Origin: Verrucomicrobiia bacterium DG1235
GTDB taxonomy: Bacteria > Verrucomicrobiota > Verrucomicrobiia > Opitutales > Opitutaceae
Length of the DNA stretch: 64,000 nt
Assembly: GCA_000155695.1 (NCBI GenBank)
Contig: DS990592.1
Span: 4,926,538 to 4,990,537, forward strand
Reading direction: 5' to 3'
In this document: piece after piece, positions 44,417 to 52,600 of the stretch
Layout of the letters: each line of letters starts with the position of its first letter
How positions within the stretch are numbered: position 1 is the stretch's first letter
Program-made: the position numbers and the translations under genes
The notes under the pieces: model-generated
Databases searched by the model: none
Seen by the model: the letters and a program-made list of their open reading frames with translations, nothing else
Told to the model about the DNA's origin: nothing

Positions 44417-45307
44417 ATGAATATAGACGAAATTATTAAGAGGGTCCCTGTCTGGGAGAATGCGAAATCTATTCGTTATGAGCCTTTGAGTGGTGGGTAT
44501 TCGAATTTTATATATAAGATTTTCGTCGACGACAAAATTTATGCTCTAAGGATTAATGGTAAGCAAAATACATTTTTAGGGTTAGAGTACGAAGATGAAG
44601 TCAGTGCTATGTCTCTTGCTGCTACGCAGGGTTTGACGCCGATGGTTCTGCAGTGCGAAAATGAATCAGATTTTCTAATAACTGAATTTATAGAGGGAGA
44701 AATGCTTTCCGTCGAAGATGCGAGTAACCCTAGGAACTTAAACAAGGTAATTGGAGTTCTGAAGAAGATTCATGAGATACCGTATTCCGGCAAACGTACC
44801 AGCACTCCGTTTTCGTTGACGCGGGGTTATCTCAAAGGTGCTGAAGAGCTTGGAATTCCTTGTCCGCCGGATTTAGAAAAATTCTTGGAAGATATGAGTG
44901 TTTTTGAAGTAGCGCGCCAAGAGGATTCTAGTTATTTGAAGCATTATTGTCACAACGATGCGTTCACTCATAATATGATAATTTCTAGTGACGATAGTAT
45001 TAAGATGCTAGATTGGGAGCTTTCCGGTTTGGGGGATATATGGTTTGATCTCGCGACTTTGTCCTTTTCCTGTGGTTTCGACGAAACAACCGATGAGGTT
45101 ATGTTGAAAAGTTACTTCGGTTATTCTGATGGGGATATGCGCAAAACGCTGCATGATATGAAGTCAGTGTGTATGGTTCGTGAGATTGGCTGGGCTTTGC
45201 TGCATACTGCTATTAATAGAAGTCAAAATATCCCTGGTGCGGACTATATGGAGTTTTCTAATTCAGTGTTGGATAGGCTTAAGCAGGGCCTTGTTAGTTT
45301 AGTGTGA
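44417..45307 (+). CDS. Choline/aminoglycoside kinase-like phosphotransferase
   Basis: 296 residues from ATG 44417. Protein-kinase-like fold of the APH/choline kinase family: N-terminal LSGGYSNFIYKI loop, ITEFIEGE hinge, catalytic Brenner motif HNDAFTHNMI (H, D, N) and metal-binding MLDWELSGLGD. It resembles LicA-type choline or ethanolamine kinases more than antibiotic-inactivating enzymes. The codon and base composition are much more AT-rich than adjacent genes, so recent transfer is likely. Single gene. Confidence 0.8.
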   Translation: MNIDEIIKRVPVWENAKSIRYEPLSGGYSNFIYKIFVDDKIYALRINGKQNTFLGLEYEDEVSAMSLAATQGLTPMVLQCENESDFLITEFIEGEMLSVEDASNPRNLNKVIGVLKKIHEIPYSGKRTSTPFSLTRGYLKGAEELGIPCPPDLEKFLEDMSVFEVARQEDSSYLKHYCHNDAFTHNMIISSDDSIKMLDWELSGLGDIWFDLATLSFSCGFDETTDEVMLKSYFGYSDGDMRKTLHDMKSVCMVREIGWALLHTAINRSQNIPGADYMEFSNSVLDRLKQGLVSLV

Positions 45308-45814
45308 TTTGCTCGCGTGGGAGATCCTATTCTCTCCAGTAGGTAAACCGAACGAGCTTGAACCAAGATTGTTGTAGGGGAGAGAGGTGAGCTGGTGCCG
45401 GTGGGGGCGCATCGGAAAACCTTCGTAAGTCAAACATTATGGACGACTCCGTCCGGCACTTTTCGCCGCAATTGATGACTTGAACTCTTCGTTCGCATGG
45501 CTTTGTCGGGTCATCGAGAAGGAGGGGAGAGAACTCTTGGTCGTTCGTGTTTAGAGGCATGATCAAGCGTTCCACGGCTATGGAGTATTGCTGATGTGGC
45601 GGCAGCTGGACCACTATTTTGTGAGACTGCTCTGATTCGGTATTTGCTCTTCGAGCTTCCTCCGCCGCTCAAGCTAAGGAGCACGTAGGCGGTGAACTGA
45701 TGTGATTGTACCCTCTTGTTTTTTCACTGTTTTGAAAAAGTCTGTAACCTTTTGTCAGGAATAGGGCACTTCGTTTCGAAAGATGAATTTTATCCTTAAA
45801 CGAAATCGAAGACT
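45308..45814. other. Intergenic region, 507 bp
   Basis: A minus-strand frame at 45327-45614 (95 residues) lacks any recognisable domain or ribosome binding site; I treat it as non-coding but cannot exclude a small gene. No other structure is seen. Confidence 0.4.
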
Positions 45815-46012
45815 ATGAATGACAGAACGAACAACATGAAAACCTGCGCGGGCATTGCTGCGATCATTAGCCTAGTAGGTTTCCTCGTCGTACTGCTTTT
45901 CGCAATTTTCTCGCCCGAAAATTTGCCAGCTAGCGCTTGGATCGTGGCTCCGCTATGCATCATGGGCATTGCTCTTGGACGATTAGCGACCAGAGGCGAG
46001 ATGCTACGATAG
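45815..46012 (+). CDS. Small two-helix membrane protein
   Basis: 65 residues. Two hydrophobic segments (residues ~13-32 and 41-56, IISLVGFLVVLLFAIF and WIVAPLCIMGIALG) with a short loop between. No family is recognised. A plain ATG start at 45815; the base composition is like the rest of the chromosome. Probably an inner-membrane peptide; the call rests on hydropathy and codon use only. Confidence 0.45.
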   Translation: MNDRTNNMKTCAGIAAIISLVGFLVVLLFAIFSPENLPASAWIVAPLCIMGIALGRLATRGEMLR

Positions 46013-46374
46013 TGGGCAAGGGAAGATGCTTTGGTTGTGCTTTTTAACCGCTAATGGCCGCTAATGGACGCAAATTTTGATCGGGCTTCGGGGGCAGCTT
46101 GATAGCTGCTGAGTGATCGGGCTGTGTTTTGTTTTTAACCACAAGAAGCACAAGGGTCATAAAAGATCGGGTTTTGCTTTTTTAATCACAGATGAACACT
46201 GATGGACCTGGAATTTTTATTTTGCTTCGGGAGCAGCTTTTAGTTTGTGCAGGCCGATTGCTTGGTGGCGATAGGTTAGGAGCTTGATCGAGAGAGACAG
46301 CTGGGCGTGTTGTCATTTCCGCTTGTGGATTGCTACGTGCGAACAACGCAGGTACTCGGACGGTTGATACGATT
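46013..46374. repeat. Intergenic dispersed-repeat remnants
   Basis: Contains degenerate copies of the short repeats that recur in this genome segment: CCGCTAATGGCCGCTAATGG near 46050, a GGGGGCAGC-type unit near 46090, and ACAGATGAACACTGATGGAC near 46185. Similar words occur at 53.5 kb and 56.6-56.9 kb. No gene is supported in this stretch. Confidence 0.5.
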
Positions 46375-48324
46375 ATGAAAATTTTTAGACAGGAAAGTTC
46401 GTTTTGGCTGTTTGCCAGCTTGTTGATAGTGCTCCTAGGAGTTCCTTCCTCGCTGGATGCAGACACCTTTTGGTATAGGGTCGTTAACGATGAAGTAACG
46501 ATTACTGGATACGAGGGGACTGAGGAGACGGTGATTGTTCCCGACACGGTTGATGGGCTTCCCGTTACTCGGATCGGTGTTGAGGCTTTTCTTGAGTCTG
46601 ATTCGGTACGAAGCCTTACCCTTGGCGAGAACCTTGAGCGCATTGAATACGCCGCATTTCGAGATTGCACGAATTTGGAAGAAGTCTTTTTCGGAGACGC
46701 GTTAACAAGCATTGGCGAAGCTGCCTTTTCCTATTGTGAAGCCCTCCAGAATATAACCCTCCCGATGTGGCTCACTGAACTGGGTGATTCTGCTTTCAGT
46801 GGAAGTGGGCTCGTGAGCATCGACATTCCGCATCGCGTCACTGAAATCGGGCACTATGCCTTCGTGGATTGCTATGATTTGTCCGAGGTCGTGATAGGGG
46901 ATAAGGTCGCTAGTATCGGCGTCAATGCCTTCTCACACTGCAGCAATTTGAAAACGATTAGTATCCCAGATGCGGTTACGAGTATCGGTGATCATGCCTT
47001 CTCTAGCTGTACAGGCCTTGAGAGCGTAACCATAGGCAAGGGTTTGGCTTTGATTGATTATAAAGCGTTTGTCGGATGTACGAATTTGGTGCGCATCGCG
47101 TTCGAAGGAGATGCTCCAGCTTTAAAAGAGTCCGTGTTCATGGGGGCTCCGAATGGGGTCGTATACTATACGGCAGATAGTTCGGGGTGGGGGCAGGTTT
47201 TTGGCAATTTGCCCACTGCTCAATGGTATCCATATACTTATGACATAGTTGGAGAGGAGGTTGCCGTTACTGGATACATTGGCGCGGGAAGACAGATCGA
47301 GCTGCCGGATGAAATAGAAGGTTTGCCGGTGAGCTCGATCGCTGACGAAGCGTTTCTTGATGAAGGGAACCTAATCAGCGTTAGGCTTTCGGAAGGCATT
47401 TCCAGTGTGGGCGATCGTGCGTTTTGGGGATGCGATCGCTTCATTGGGTTTTTCACGAACCAGAGCAACTCCACCTTTAGCAGTAGGCGTGGGGTGCTTT
47501 TCGATAAGGAAATGGCGACTTTGCTGATTTATCCGCCCGGCAAACGCGGCCAGTATTATGTGCCGGGAAGCGTATCCACTATTGCTGACGATGCTTTTGC
47601 CTACACGGTCGAATTGGCTACAATAAGGTTTGACGAGGGACTCGAAACGATTGGGAACCGAGCGTTTCTCAACAGCAGTTCGCTTGAGTCGGTTACGCTT
47701 ACGGCCAGCGTCGTTAGCCTCGGTGAGCAAGCGTTTGCAGGCTGTCCTGAGCTCGAGCAAGTTTATTTCAAAGGGAATGCGCCCGTGCACGGAGATAATC
47801 TTTTCGACAACGGGGCGGAGCAAGCGGTTGTTTACTATGAGTTGGGGACGACTGGCTGGGAATCACGCTTTGGCGGGCTTCCTACGATCGAATGGGATCC
47901 GCAAGCCACCTACGCAGCGTGGATTGCTAGCTATTCTCTGGACGAACAAGACATGGGACTTCAGGACGATCCAGACCACGACGGTCAGCCAAATGGCATC
48001 GAGAATCTTTTTGGAACAGATCCGACCCAAGCGACCGCAGGGCTCGCTCTTGTCGAGATAAGTGAGACAGCGACCACCTTTGTCCATCCTCACAATGCTG
48101 CTTCCGCCAACGATCTGGTTTTCGCTTATCAGTGGTCGCTGGATCTGCGTCAGTTTTACTCCTCCAATTCATATGATGATGCAGGCTTAACCAGAGTAGA
48201 GTTTTCGACTCAATTGGATACGCCGATTGCGGGACTCGCAACGGTCACCGCAACGATAAACGGCTACGGCCTCCCTCGCAGTATTTTCGTCCGAATTCAA
48301 GCGACTCAGGATCCGGTTTTTTAG
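46375..48324 (+). CDS. Exported BspA-like leucine-rich repeat protein (LRR_5)
   Basis: 649 residues from ATG 46375. Signal peptide (FWLFASLLIVLLGVPSSLDA). Two blocks of ~23-residue LRR_5 repeats follow (residues ~35-250 and ~315-480), with the usual pattern of IGxxAFxxCxxLxxVxIxxxVxxI, for example ALTSIGEAAFSYCEALQNI. Each block is preceded by a similar head (VNDEVTITGYEGTEETVIVP and VGEEVAVTGYIGAGRQIELP), an internal duplication. The C-terminal region has DPDHDGQPNGIENLFGTDP, a calcium-binding-like motif typical of secreted Verrucomicrobiota proteins. Probable adhesin or surface protein. Confidence 0.85.
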   Translation: MKIFRQESSFWLFASLLIVLLGVPSSLDADTFWYRVVNDEVTITGYEGTEETVIVPDTVDGLPVTRIGVEAFLESDSVRSLTLGENLERIEYAAFRDCTNLEEVFFGDALTSIGEAAFSYCEALQNITLPMWLTELGDSAFSGSGLVSIDIPHRVTEIGHYAFVDCYDLSEVVIGDKVASIGVNAFSHCSNLKTISIPDAVTSIGDHAFSSCTGLESVTIGKGLALIDYKAFVGCTNLVRIAFEGDAPALKESVFMGAPNGVVYYTADSSGWGQVFGNLPTAQWYPYTYDIVGEEVAVTGYIGAGRQIELPDEIEGLPVSSIADEAFLDEGNLISVRLSEGISSVGDRAFWGCDRFIGFFTNQSNSTFSSRRGVLFDKEMATLLIYPPGKRGQYYVPGSVSTIADDAFAYTVELATIRFDEGLETIGNRAFLNSSSLESVTLTASVVSLGEQAFAGCPELEQVYFKGNAPVHGDNLFDNGAEQAVVYYELGTTGWESRFGGLPTIEWDPQATYAAWIASYSLDEQDMGLQDDPDHDGQPNGIENLFGTDPTQATAGLALVEISETATTFVHPHNAASANDLVFAYQWSLDLRQFYSSNSYDDAGLTRVEFSTQLDTPIAGLATVTATINGYGLPRSIFVRIQATQDPVF

Positions 48325-48410
48325 AGGGCAGGCACTAGCGGAAGCGTTGAGTTTGGGGCTAAGTCGGGAACGTATGGTGGCGGTTATCGAGATCCCATTT
48401 AGGAGTTTTA

Positions 48411-48641
48411 ATGTTTTGGCTAGAGAGTTGTCAGGAGGGGTTCGTTTCGGAAGTCGGGGAATATCAAATATTACGGATCGACCCCTTTTTCGCCTTCACC
48501 TTCAAGGAGGGCTTGAATCATTTTTCGGAGAACGCTTCGCCGCTAAGCGGGAAATATCTCGTCTACGCAGGCCAAGAGCAGGACTTTAGCGATGGGATGA
48601 AGGCGCTTCCGTTTGATCGAGTCGAAGAGGTGTTTGCTTGA
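48411..48641 (+). CDS. Small hypothetical protein with partial downstream duplicate
   Basis: 76 residues from ATG 48411, preceded by a clear ribosome binding site (AGGAG at 48401-48405). Sequence has no known domain: FVSEVGEYQILRIDPFFAFT then LVYAGQEQDFSDGMKALPFD. A 43-bp segment of this gene, encoding the EYQILRIDPFF part, is repeated 208 bp downstream (48667-48709) outside any gene, so a tandem copy has been truncated. Function unknown. Confidence 0.45.
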   Translation: MFWLESCQEGFVSEVGEYQILRIDPFFAFTFKEGLNHFSENASPLSGKYLVYAGQEQDFSDGMKALPFDRVEEVFA

Positions 48642-48709
48642 GGGTACTCCTTCTGCGAACGGATTCGAATATCAAACATTACGGATCGACTCCTTTTTTT
48701 CTCCACCTT
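48459..48709 (+). repeat. Direct repeat pair (48459-48502 and 48667-48709)
   Basis: Two ~43-bp copies share GAATATCAAA, then one variable base, then ATTACGGATCGAC, with a few later differences. The first lies inside the small gene at 48411; the second is a truncated remnant. The pair sits just before the GIY-YIG gene. Confidence 0.7.
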
Positions 48710-48778
48710 TTCCTTTTTTACCCACTAATATCAATTGAGTGGTGACGGCGAAGGTTTTTGTCTGAAGTATCTATCGGT

Positions 48779-49372
48779 ATGTTCACTGCAGAGAAAGGTA
48801 AATACATTCCAAGTGTGAATGAATGTAACAGGGCCGCTCGAGTCAGCCGACTACTTAAGAGGGGGAGTAATCCTGAATTGGAGTTTGCAAAACGATGGGA
48901 CCCTAGAGGAGGTGACTACTGTGTGTATTGTTTACTGGAATCAGGGAAGCATGTCCGCTATATCGGAATTACAAGCCAAGCGATCGAAGTTCGATTGAAG
49001 CAGCACTTTGCTGATTGCGGACGTGCGAGTAACGTCTACAAGGAAAATTGGCTGAAGAGTTGTCAGGCAAGTGGTACACCGATTGATATCCATGTGATTC
49101 GCTCTGGTTTAAGCCTGGATCAGGCTGGGGCAATCGAGGTATTGTTGATTCAGCTGCTGAAACGACCGTTTCGACTTACAAACACTCATTCAGGGGGCTC
49201 ATCTGGATATGCTGGCCTGTCAGAGGAGAGTCGAAAGAAACACAAAAGAAATAGTATGGCAGGGCAGGTTAAATCTCTTGTGGTTGAGCAACAGCGGATT
49301 GATTTAGAGCGAGGATTTTGTGATCTCGAAGAATGGAATCAGCTTTGTGAAATCGAAGAAGGAGTGAAATGA
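48779..49372 (+). CDS. GIY-YIG nuclease with NUMOD3-like tail
   Basis: 197 residues from ATG 48779. A GIY-YIG domain at ~46-140: YCVYCLL for the GIY strand, HVRYIGIT for YIG (residues 59-65), catalytic-type Arg at R72 in EVRLKQH and Glu at E120 in GAIEVLLIQLL, followed by LTNTHSGGSSGYAG, which in homing-type members is followed by a NUMOD3 DNA-binding helix; LSEESRKKHKRN fits that. It cuts or nicks DNA in this family. The stop overlaps the start of the integrase-like gene (ATGA), so the two are translationally coupled. AT-richer than the flanking chromosome. Confidence 0.78.
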   Translation: MFTAEKGKYIPSVNECNRAARVSRLLKRGSNPELEFAKRWDPRGGDYCVYCLLESGKHVRYIGITSQAIEVRLKQHFADCGRASNVYKENWLKSCQASGTPIDIHVIRSGLSLDQAGAIEVLLIQLLKRPFRLTNTHSGGSSGYAGLSEESRKKHKRNSMAGQVKSLVVEQQRIDLERGFCDLEEWNQLCEIEEGVK

Positions 49373-50295
49373 TCGACTGGGAATCTGATTTTATAAAATA
49401 CCTTAGAGCTTGCGGTGTAACACTTCGAACCGAGAAAACTTATGTTAATTGGGTACGCAAATATATGGAATCTGGTTTCTTAGCGAATCCTCGGCGGTTT
49501 AGTGAAAGTGATTTAGGAGCTTTTTTGAATTACTTGAAGAGTGAAAAAGAGACGAGTAGCTCATCTCTAAACCAAGCTCGATATGCTCTATTGAAATTTG
49601 CAAAAAGTTTGAGCCTAGATTTTGATGAGGAACGTGTTCAGACGGTATCACGTAATACACCTCATAGAAATGTTGCGAGCCTGTCTTCTCGCGATTGTGA
49701 TCGATTAATAGATTCCCTGGAAGGTGATTCGCGTCTTCTAGTAGGGTTTTGCTATGGTTCAGGATTGAGAGCAAGTGAAGTCGTGGGTCTGCGAATTCGA
49801 GATATAGATCTGGCAAGGCGCTTGATAACCGTAGGTGGTGGTCCAGCGGCTAGACCACGAGTCACGGTGTTCTCTAGTGAATTACTTAGCGATCTCGAAG
49901 TTCATATCGAATACTTGACTCGTCTTTTTTTGCAGGACCAAGAAATGCAGATTCAAGGAGTTTGGATAAGAGGAGAAAAAGCAGGTGCCCAGAAAGAACA
50001 ACCGCTTGATTGGCAGTGGGTTTTCCCGTCTCGCAAATTGTACCTTGATCCTCGAAATGGAAAAAGAACTCGACATCACATTACTACGAATACTCTGCGC
50101 GGAGCCATTCGGAGTGGATGTGAAAAGGCTGGACTAAAAAGGGGAATCTCCGCCGGAGTTCTGCGCGATAGCTTTGGTGCGCATCTCTTGAGAGCTGGAG
50201 TCGGTGCTCGAGATATTTCTGAAATTATGGGACTAAATAGCCGTGATGGGTTGTTCGAAGAGGCCTCGAAGATTTCGAGCGGTAGAGATGCATAA
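49369..50295 (+). CDS. Integron-integrase-like tyrosine recombinase with degraded active site
   Basis: 308 residues. N-terminal SAM-like domain 7-90 (LRTEKTYVNWVRKYM). Catalytic domain retains R134 in SGLRASEV and R266, and the IntI-specific insert is recognisable (DWQWVFPSRKLYLDPRNGKR then RHHITTNTLRGAIR). However the catalytic Lys position reads GGPAARPR, HTLRHS reads GVLRDS (G263, D267), the LLGH motif reads IMGL, and no Tyr-containing segment exists before the stop at 50295. The protein is therefore probably unable to recombine DNA. It may be a decaying relic or a DNA-binding partner of the coupled GIY-YIG protein. No attC sites were found. Confidence 0.75.
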   Translation: MIDWESDFIKYLRACGVTLRTEKTYVNWVRKYMESGFLANPRRFSESDLGAFLNYLKSEKETSSSSLNQARYALLKFAKSLSLDFDEERVQTVSRNTPHRNVASLSSRDCDRLIDSLEGDSRLLVGFCYGSGLRASEVVGLRIRDIDLARRLITVGGGPAARPRVTVFSSELLSDLEVHIEYLTRLFLQDQEMQIQGVWIRGEKAGAQKEQPLDWQWVFPSRKLYLDPRNGKRTRHHITTNTLRGAIRSGCEKAGLKRGISAGVLRDSFGAHLLRAGVGARDISEIMGLNSRDGLFEEASKISSGRDA

Positions 50296-50651
50296 TAGTA
50301 CCATTTTTGATATGTAATCCGGGAGCGGTATTGATGTTGCATTAATTCCTCCACTATGTGGTGGAAGCTCGGGATCTGGAGTACGATCGTATTCTCTCAA
50401 AGCTATACCGTGGGGCGGGCTCTATAGTGCTAAAGTGATACCGACCGAAATAATTAGCATTTTCGTAGGTTTAGCTGATTGCCGACAGGAGCGATGCAGT
50501 TTGTGTATGATTGTCGTGCTTAGTTTGCCAGACTGATCAGTCAATGAATACAATACCTACAGGTTGTCAGGTAAGTCCTGCTGCGGTTCCTTGTTTTGGG
50601 AGGGCAATTGGCCAGTTCCTCTTCAACGAGATTCGTCGTCTCAATGTGAGA
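50296..50651. other. Intergenic region, 356 bp
   Basis: Lies between the integrase-like gene and the small gene on the opposite strand. I find no coding frame of merit and no attC-like pair of inverted core sites. A short hairpin-like CCAC/GTGG pairing occurs near 50351-50363. Confidence 0.45.
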
Positions 50652-50837
50652 TCACATTTCTTTTGCATTATCCTCATCGAGGATTCGTTTGTATCGAGCT
50701 AGCCTTTGTTCCCTGCGTATGCGAACTGCTTCCTGATTGAAATTTACAATCTTCGAACAGCTATCCTCTGGTGATGGCTCTTCCAGGGGCAGGGATAACT
50801 GGTTTTTGTTCTTCGCCTTATGGTTTTTGTTGTTCAT
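50652..50837 (-). CDS. Small clamp-motif protein coupled to dCTP deaminase
   Basis: 61 residues from ATG 50837; 20 bp overlap with the 3' end of the deaminase gene, so translation is probably coupled. The N terminus is Lys/Asn-rich, then carries NQLSLPLEE (QLSLPL at residues 13-18), the same hexapeptide as the beta-clamp binding motif of Hda. The C-terminal half is a charged helix (NFNQEAVRIRREQRLARYKR). No known family. The motif suggests contact with the replication sliding clamp, so it may sense replication for the neighbouring defence enzyme; this is inference. Confidence 0.65.
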   Translation of the reverse strand: MNNKNHKAKNKNQLSLPLEEPSPEDSCSKIVNFNQEAVRIRREQRLARYKRILDEDNAKEM

Positions 50838-52404
50838 CCAGATCTTTGGCTTGCTGATCCAGTGCATACTTTTCGAGAACGCTAACGGCTTCAAGGTTTA
50901 TTCTTGACCTTGGGGATTCCGTTTTGGGATCTGAGTCTCGTAACTTGCAGGTTTTGAGGTCTTTACGTTTCTGAGACGCGTAGGATAAAAGATCGAGATA
51001 GCGGGATGGGGCCAATCCCTCAAAGGGGAAAAGCCGAACTTGATTTTGATCAGAATTGTCGAGAGTCAATGTATCTCGATGTAAGATAGTAGCTCGGCTT
51101 TTAGGGTACGGCTCTATGAAGTGAATGTTCATGATTCCACTCAGAACTATGTGCCTTGCGCAGTTGTGGCATGGAAATGTTGTCACATAGATACTGCCTC
51201 CTGTGATTTCCGAAGAATGATCCTTAAATGCATTGAATATAGCATGCATTTCAGCGTGAATGGCCCTAGAATATTCAGTTATGTCGCCTATTTCTGAGTC
51301 TTTTAATAATTTTTCGATTTGAGGAGAATCATGGAGTTCAAGTTTGTCAGAGAAATGAGTGCGGATTGTGTCGGCTAGTTTACTTATAATTTTGTTTTTT
51401 GTAACATCGTTTAAGCACTGTTTTTCTTGCCAGTTGTAGCATCGATTATCCCATGTTGTTGGGGGACTGTTTTTATTGTTGTGTGTGTTTTCATCGTTGT
51501 ACACCCCTCCCCCTGCCTTGGGGACATCGTTCCATCCTAATCCGATAATGTTGCCGCTTTTACTAACTACAGAAGCTCCGACTTGTCTCGACATGCAGGC
51601 GCTATTGGAAGCGGAAGACCAGGCGGCGTACATAGATTTTTCGTGAATATCTGGAGTTATTAATTTAGTTCCAAAAACGATATCATTGAACCTCTTTATC
51701 TTGGTTTGTACATGGTCTATATCCGTTCCGTTTGTGTTGATGAAATAATCGGATTGGTGGAAAACTTTACCTAGTTTTTGTGTGTATTCGGGTTCTGATT
51801 CTTTATGTCCTTTACTGTCTGCCTCGATGAGATCTTCTGCCTTAATGTTTAGTGAAGTATTACCTCCTGTAAGTTTTGCTATTCTTGTTTTTCTGTCTGA
51901 GAAAACGCCAATTAAGAAAAATGAGTCGCCGTAAACTTTTTTTAAAATATTGATTTCGTCAGGATGCTTCAGGGAATCAATCAGATAACAAATTCTATCA
52001 GATTCGTTTTGGACTCTTTTATTTTCTTTTTTATAAGCTAAAATGTCTGCAATGGCTGATACAGCCAAGTAGTTTGATTGTTTGTGTTTCTTTCTGATGT
52101 TGTCGCCAGCTTTTATATAGTTGTTCTTTCGCTTGATTATATCATCAGAATCAAGGATTTCGTGAGAAATCTCTTGGATTAGCCGGCTGATCTTAATTTT
52201 GTGAACTTTGTAGTTTCTACTTTCTATTTCACCGGCATAACTATTAACGACATCTTGTATGGGGGTCCCAATCGGGCAGCAGAATGCGACGACCAATTCG
52301 TCAGTAATTGACTGAGATATTAGTTCGTCAGCTTTATTGGATTTTTTGGTAGATGACTTTTCTGGAGTTCTCTCCTTTGGGACTCTTAGAGCTGATTCAG
52401 TCAT
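50818..52404 (-). CDS. Anti-phage dCTP deaminase (AvcD/DcdV-like)
   Basis: 528 residues. N-terminal ~250 residues are a nucleotide-kinase-like domain with FCCPIGTPIQDVVNSY (43-48 is the CPIGTP loop), in the place of the usual P-loop. The C-terminal half is a cytidine/deoxycytidylate deaminase: HAEMHAIF (H383, E385) and FPCHNCARHIV (C412, C415) coordinate zinc. This layout is that of the AvcD/DcdV defence family, which depletes dCTP and dCMP after phage infection. Known members are held inactive by an upstream RNA (AvcI) or peptide. It is AT-rich relative to flanking chromosome genes. Confidence 0.85.
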   Translation of the reverse strand: MTESALRVPKERTPEKSSTKKSNKADELISQSITDELVVAFCCPIGTPIQDVVNSYAGEIESRNYKVHKIKISRLIQEISHEILDSDDIIKRKNNYIKAGDNIRKKHKQSNYLAVSAIADILAYKKENKRVQNESDRICYLIDSLKHPDEINILKKVYGDSFFLIGVFSDRKTRIAKLTGGNTSLNIKAEDLIEADSKGHKESEPEYTQKLGKVFHQSDYFINTNGTDIDHVQTKIKRFNDIVFGTKLITPDIHEKSMYAAWSSASNSACMSRQVGASVVSKSGNIIGLGWNDVPKAGGGVYNDENTHNNKNSPPTTWDNRCYNWQEKQCLNDVTKNKIISKLADTIRTHFSDKLELHDSPQIEKLLKDSEIGDITEYSRAIHAEMHAIFNAFKDHSSEITGGSIYVTTFPCHNCARHIVLSGIMNIHFIEPYPKSRATILHRDTLTLDNSDQNQVRLFPFEGLAPSRYLDLLSYASQKRKDLKTCKLRDSDPKTESPRSRINLEAVSVLEKYALDQQAKDLDEQQKP

Positions 52405-52549
52405 TTCATTTTGAAGTGTTGGATTGGTGACTAGGTAAAATGCCTGTCTATTAGTAAGTACTTAGCTCTGCAATTAAATTGTTGCTGATCATGATTTGAG
52501 AAGATTTCTGATCTCGAATTGATTGGATTCGAGCGGCTTGGAATCTTTT
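52405..52549 (-). ncRNA. Candidate AvcI-like regulatory RNA region upstream of deaminase
   Basis: The region between the deaminase start and the hairpin terminator of lpxI is non-coding, AT-rich and contains a perfect 7-bp stem-loop (CTCGAAT / ATTCGAG at 52513-52533). In AvcID systems a small RNA encoded directly upstream of the deaminase gene inhibits the enzyme. Only the position supports this; no RNA sequence conservation could be checked. Confidence 0.25.
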
Positions 52550-52575
52550 AAAGGAATGCAGTATTGCATTCTTTT
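52550..52575 (-). terminator. Hairpin terminator after lpxI
   Basis: An 11-bp stem (AAAGGAATGCA with TGCATTCTTTT, one G-T pair) and a 4-base loop, about 26 bp downstream of the lpxI stop on the minus strand, followed by T-rich sequence. Confidence 0.65.
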
Positions 52576-52600
52576 GGATCAAGTAGTGTCAGAATCGTTT

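Noticed and set aside
45327-45614. 95-residue minus-strand frame
   Set aside because: No domain, no ribosome binding site, and composition is not clearly coding.
48459-48709. Direct repeats as attL/attR of an island
   Set aside because: The copies are only ~208 bp apart with the integrase outside them; a truncated tandem copy of the small gene explains them better.
50296-50651. attC-like cassette sites after the integrase-like gene
   Set aside because: No paired RYYYAAC / GTTRRRY sites with an intervening hairpin were found.
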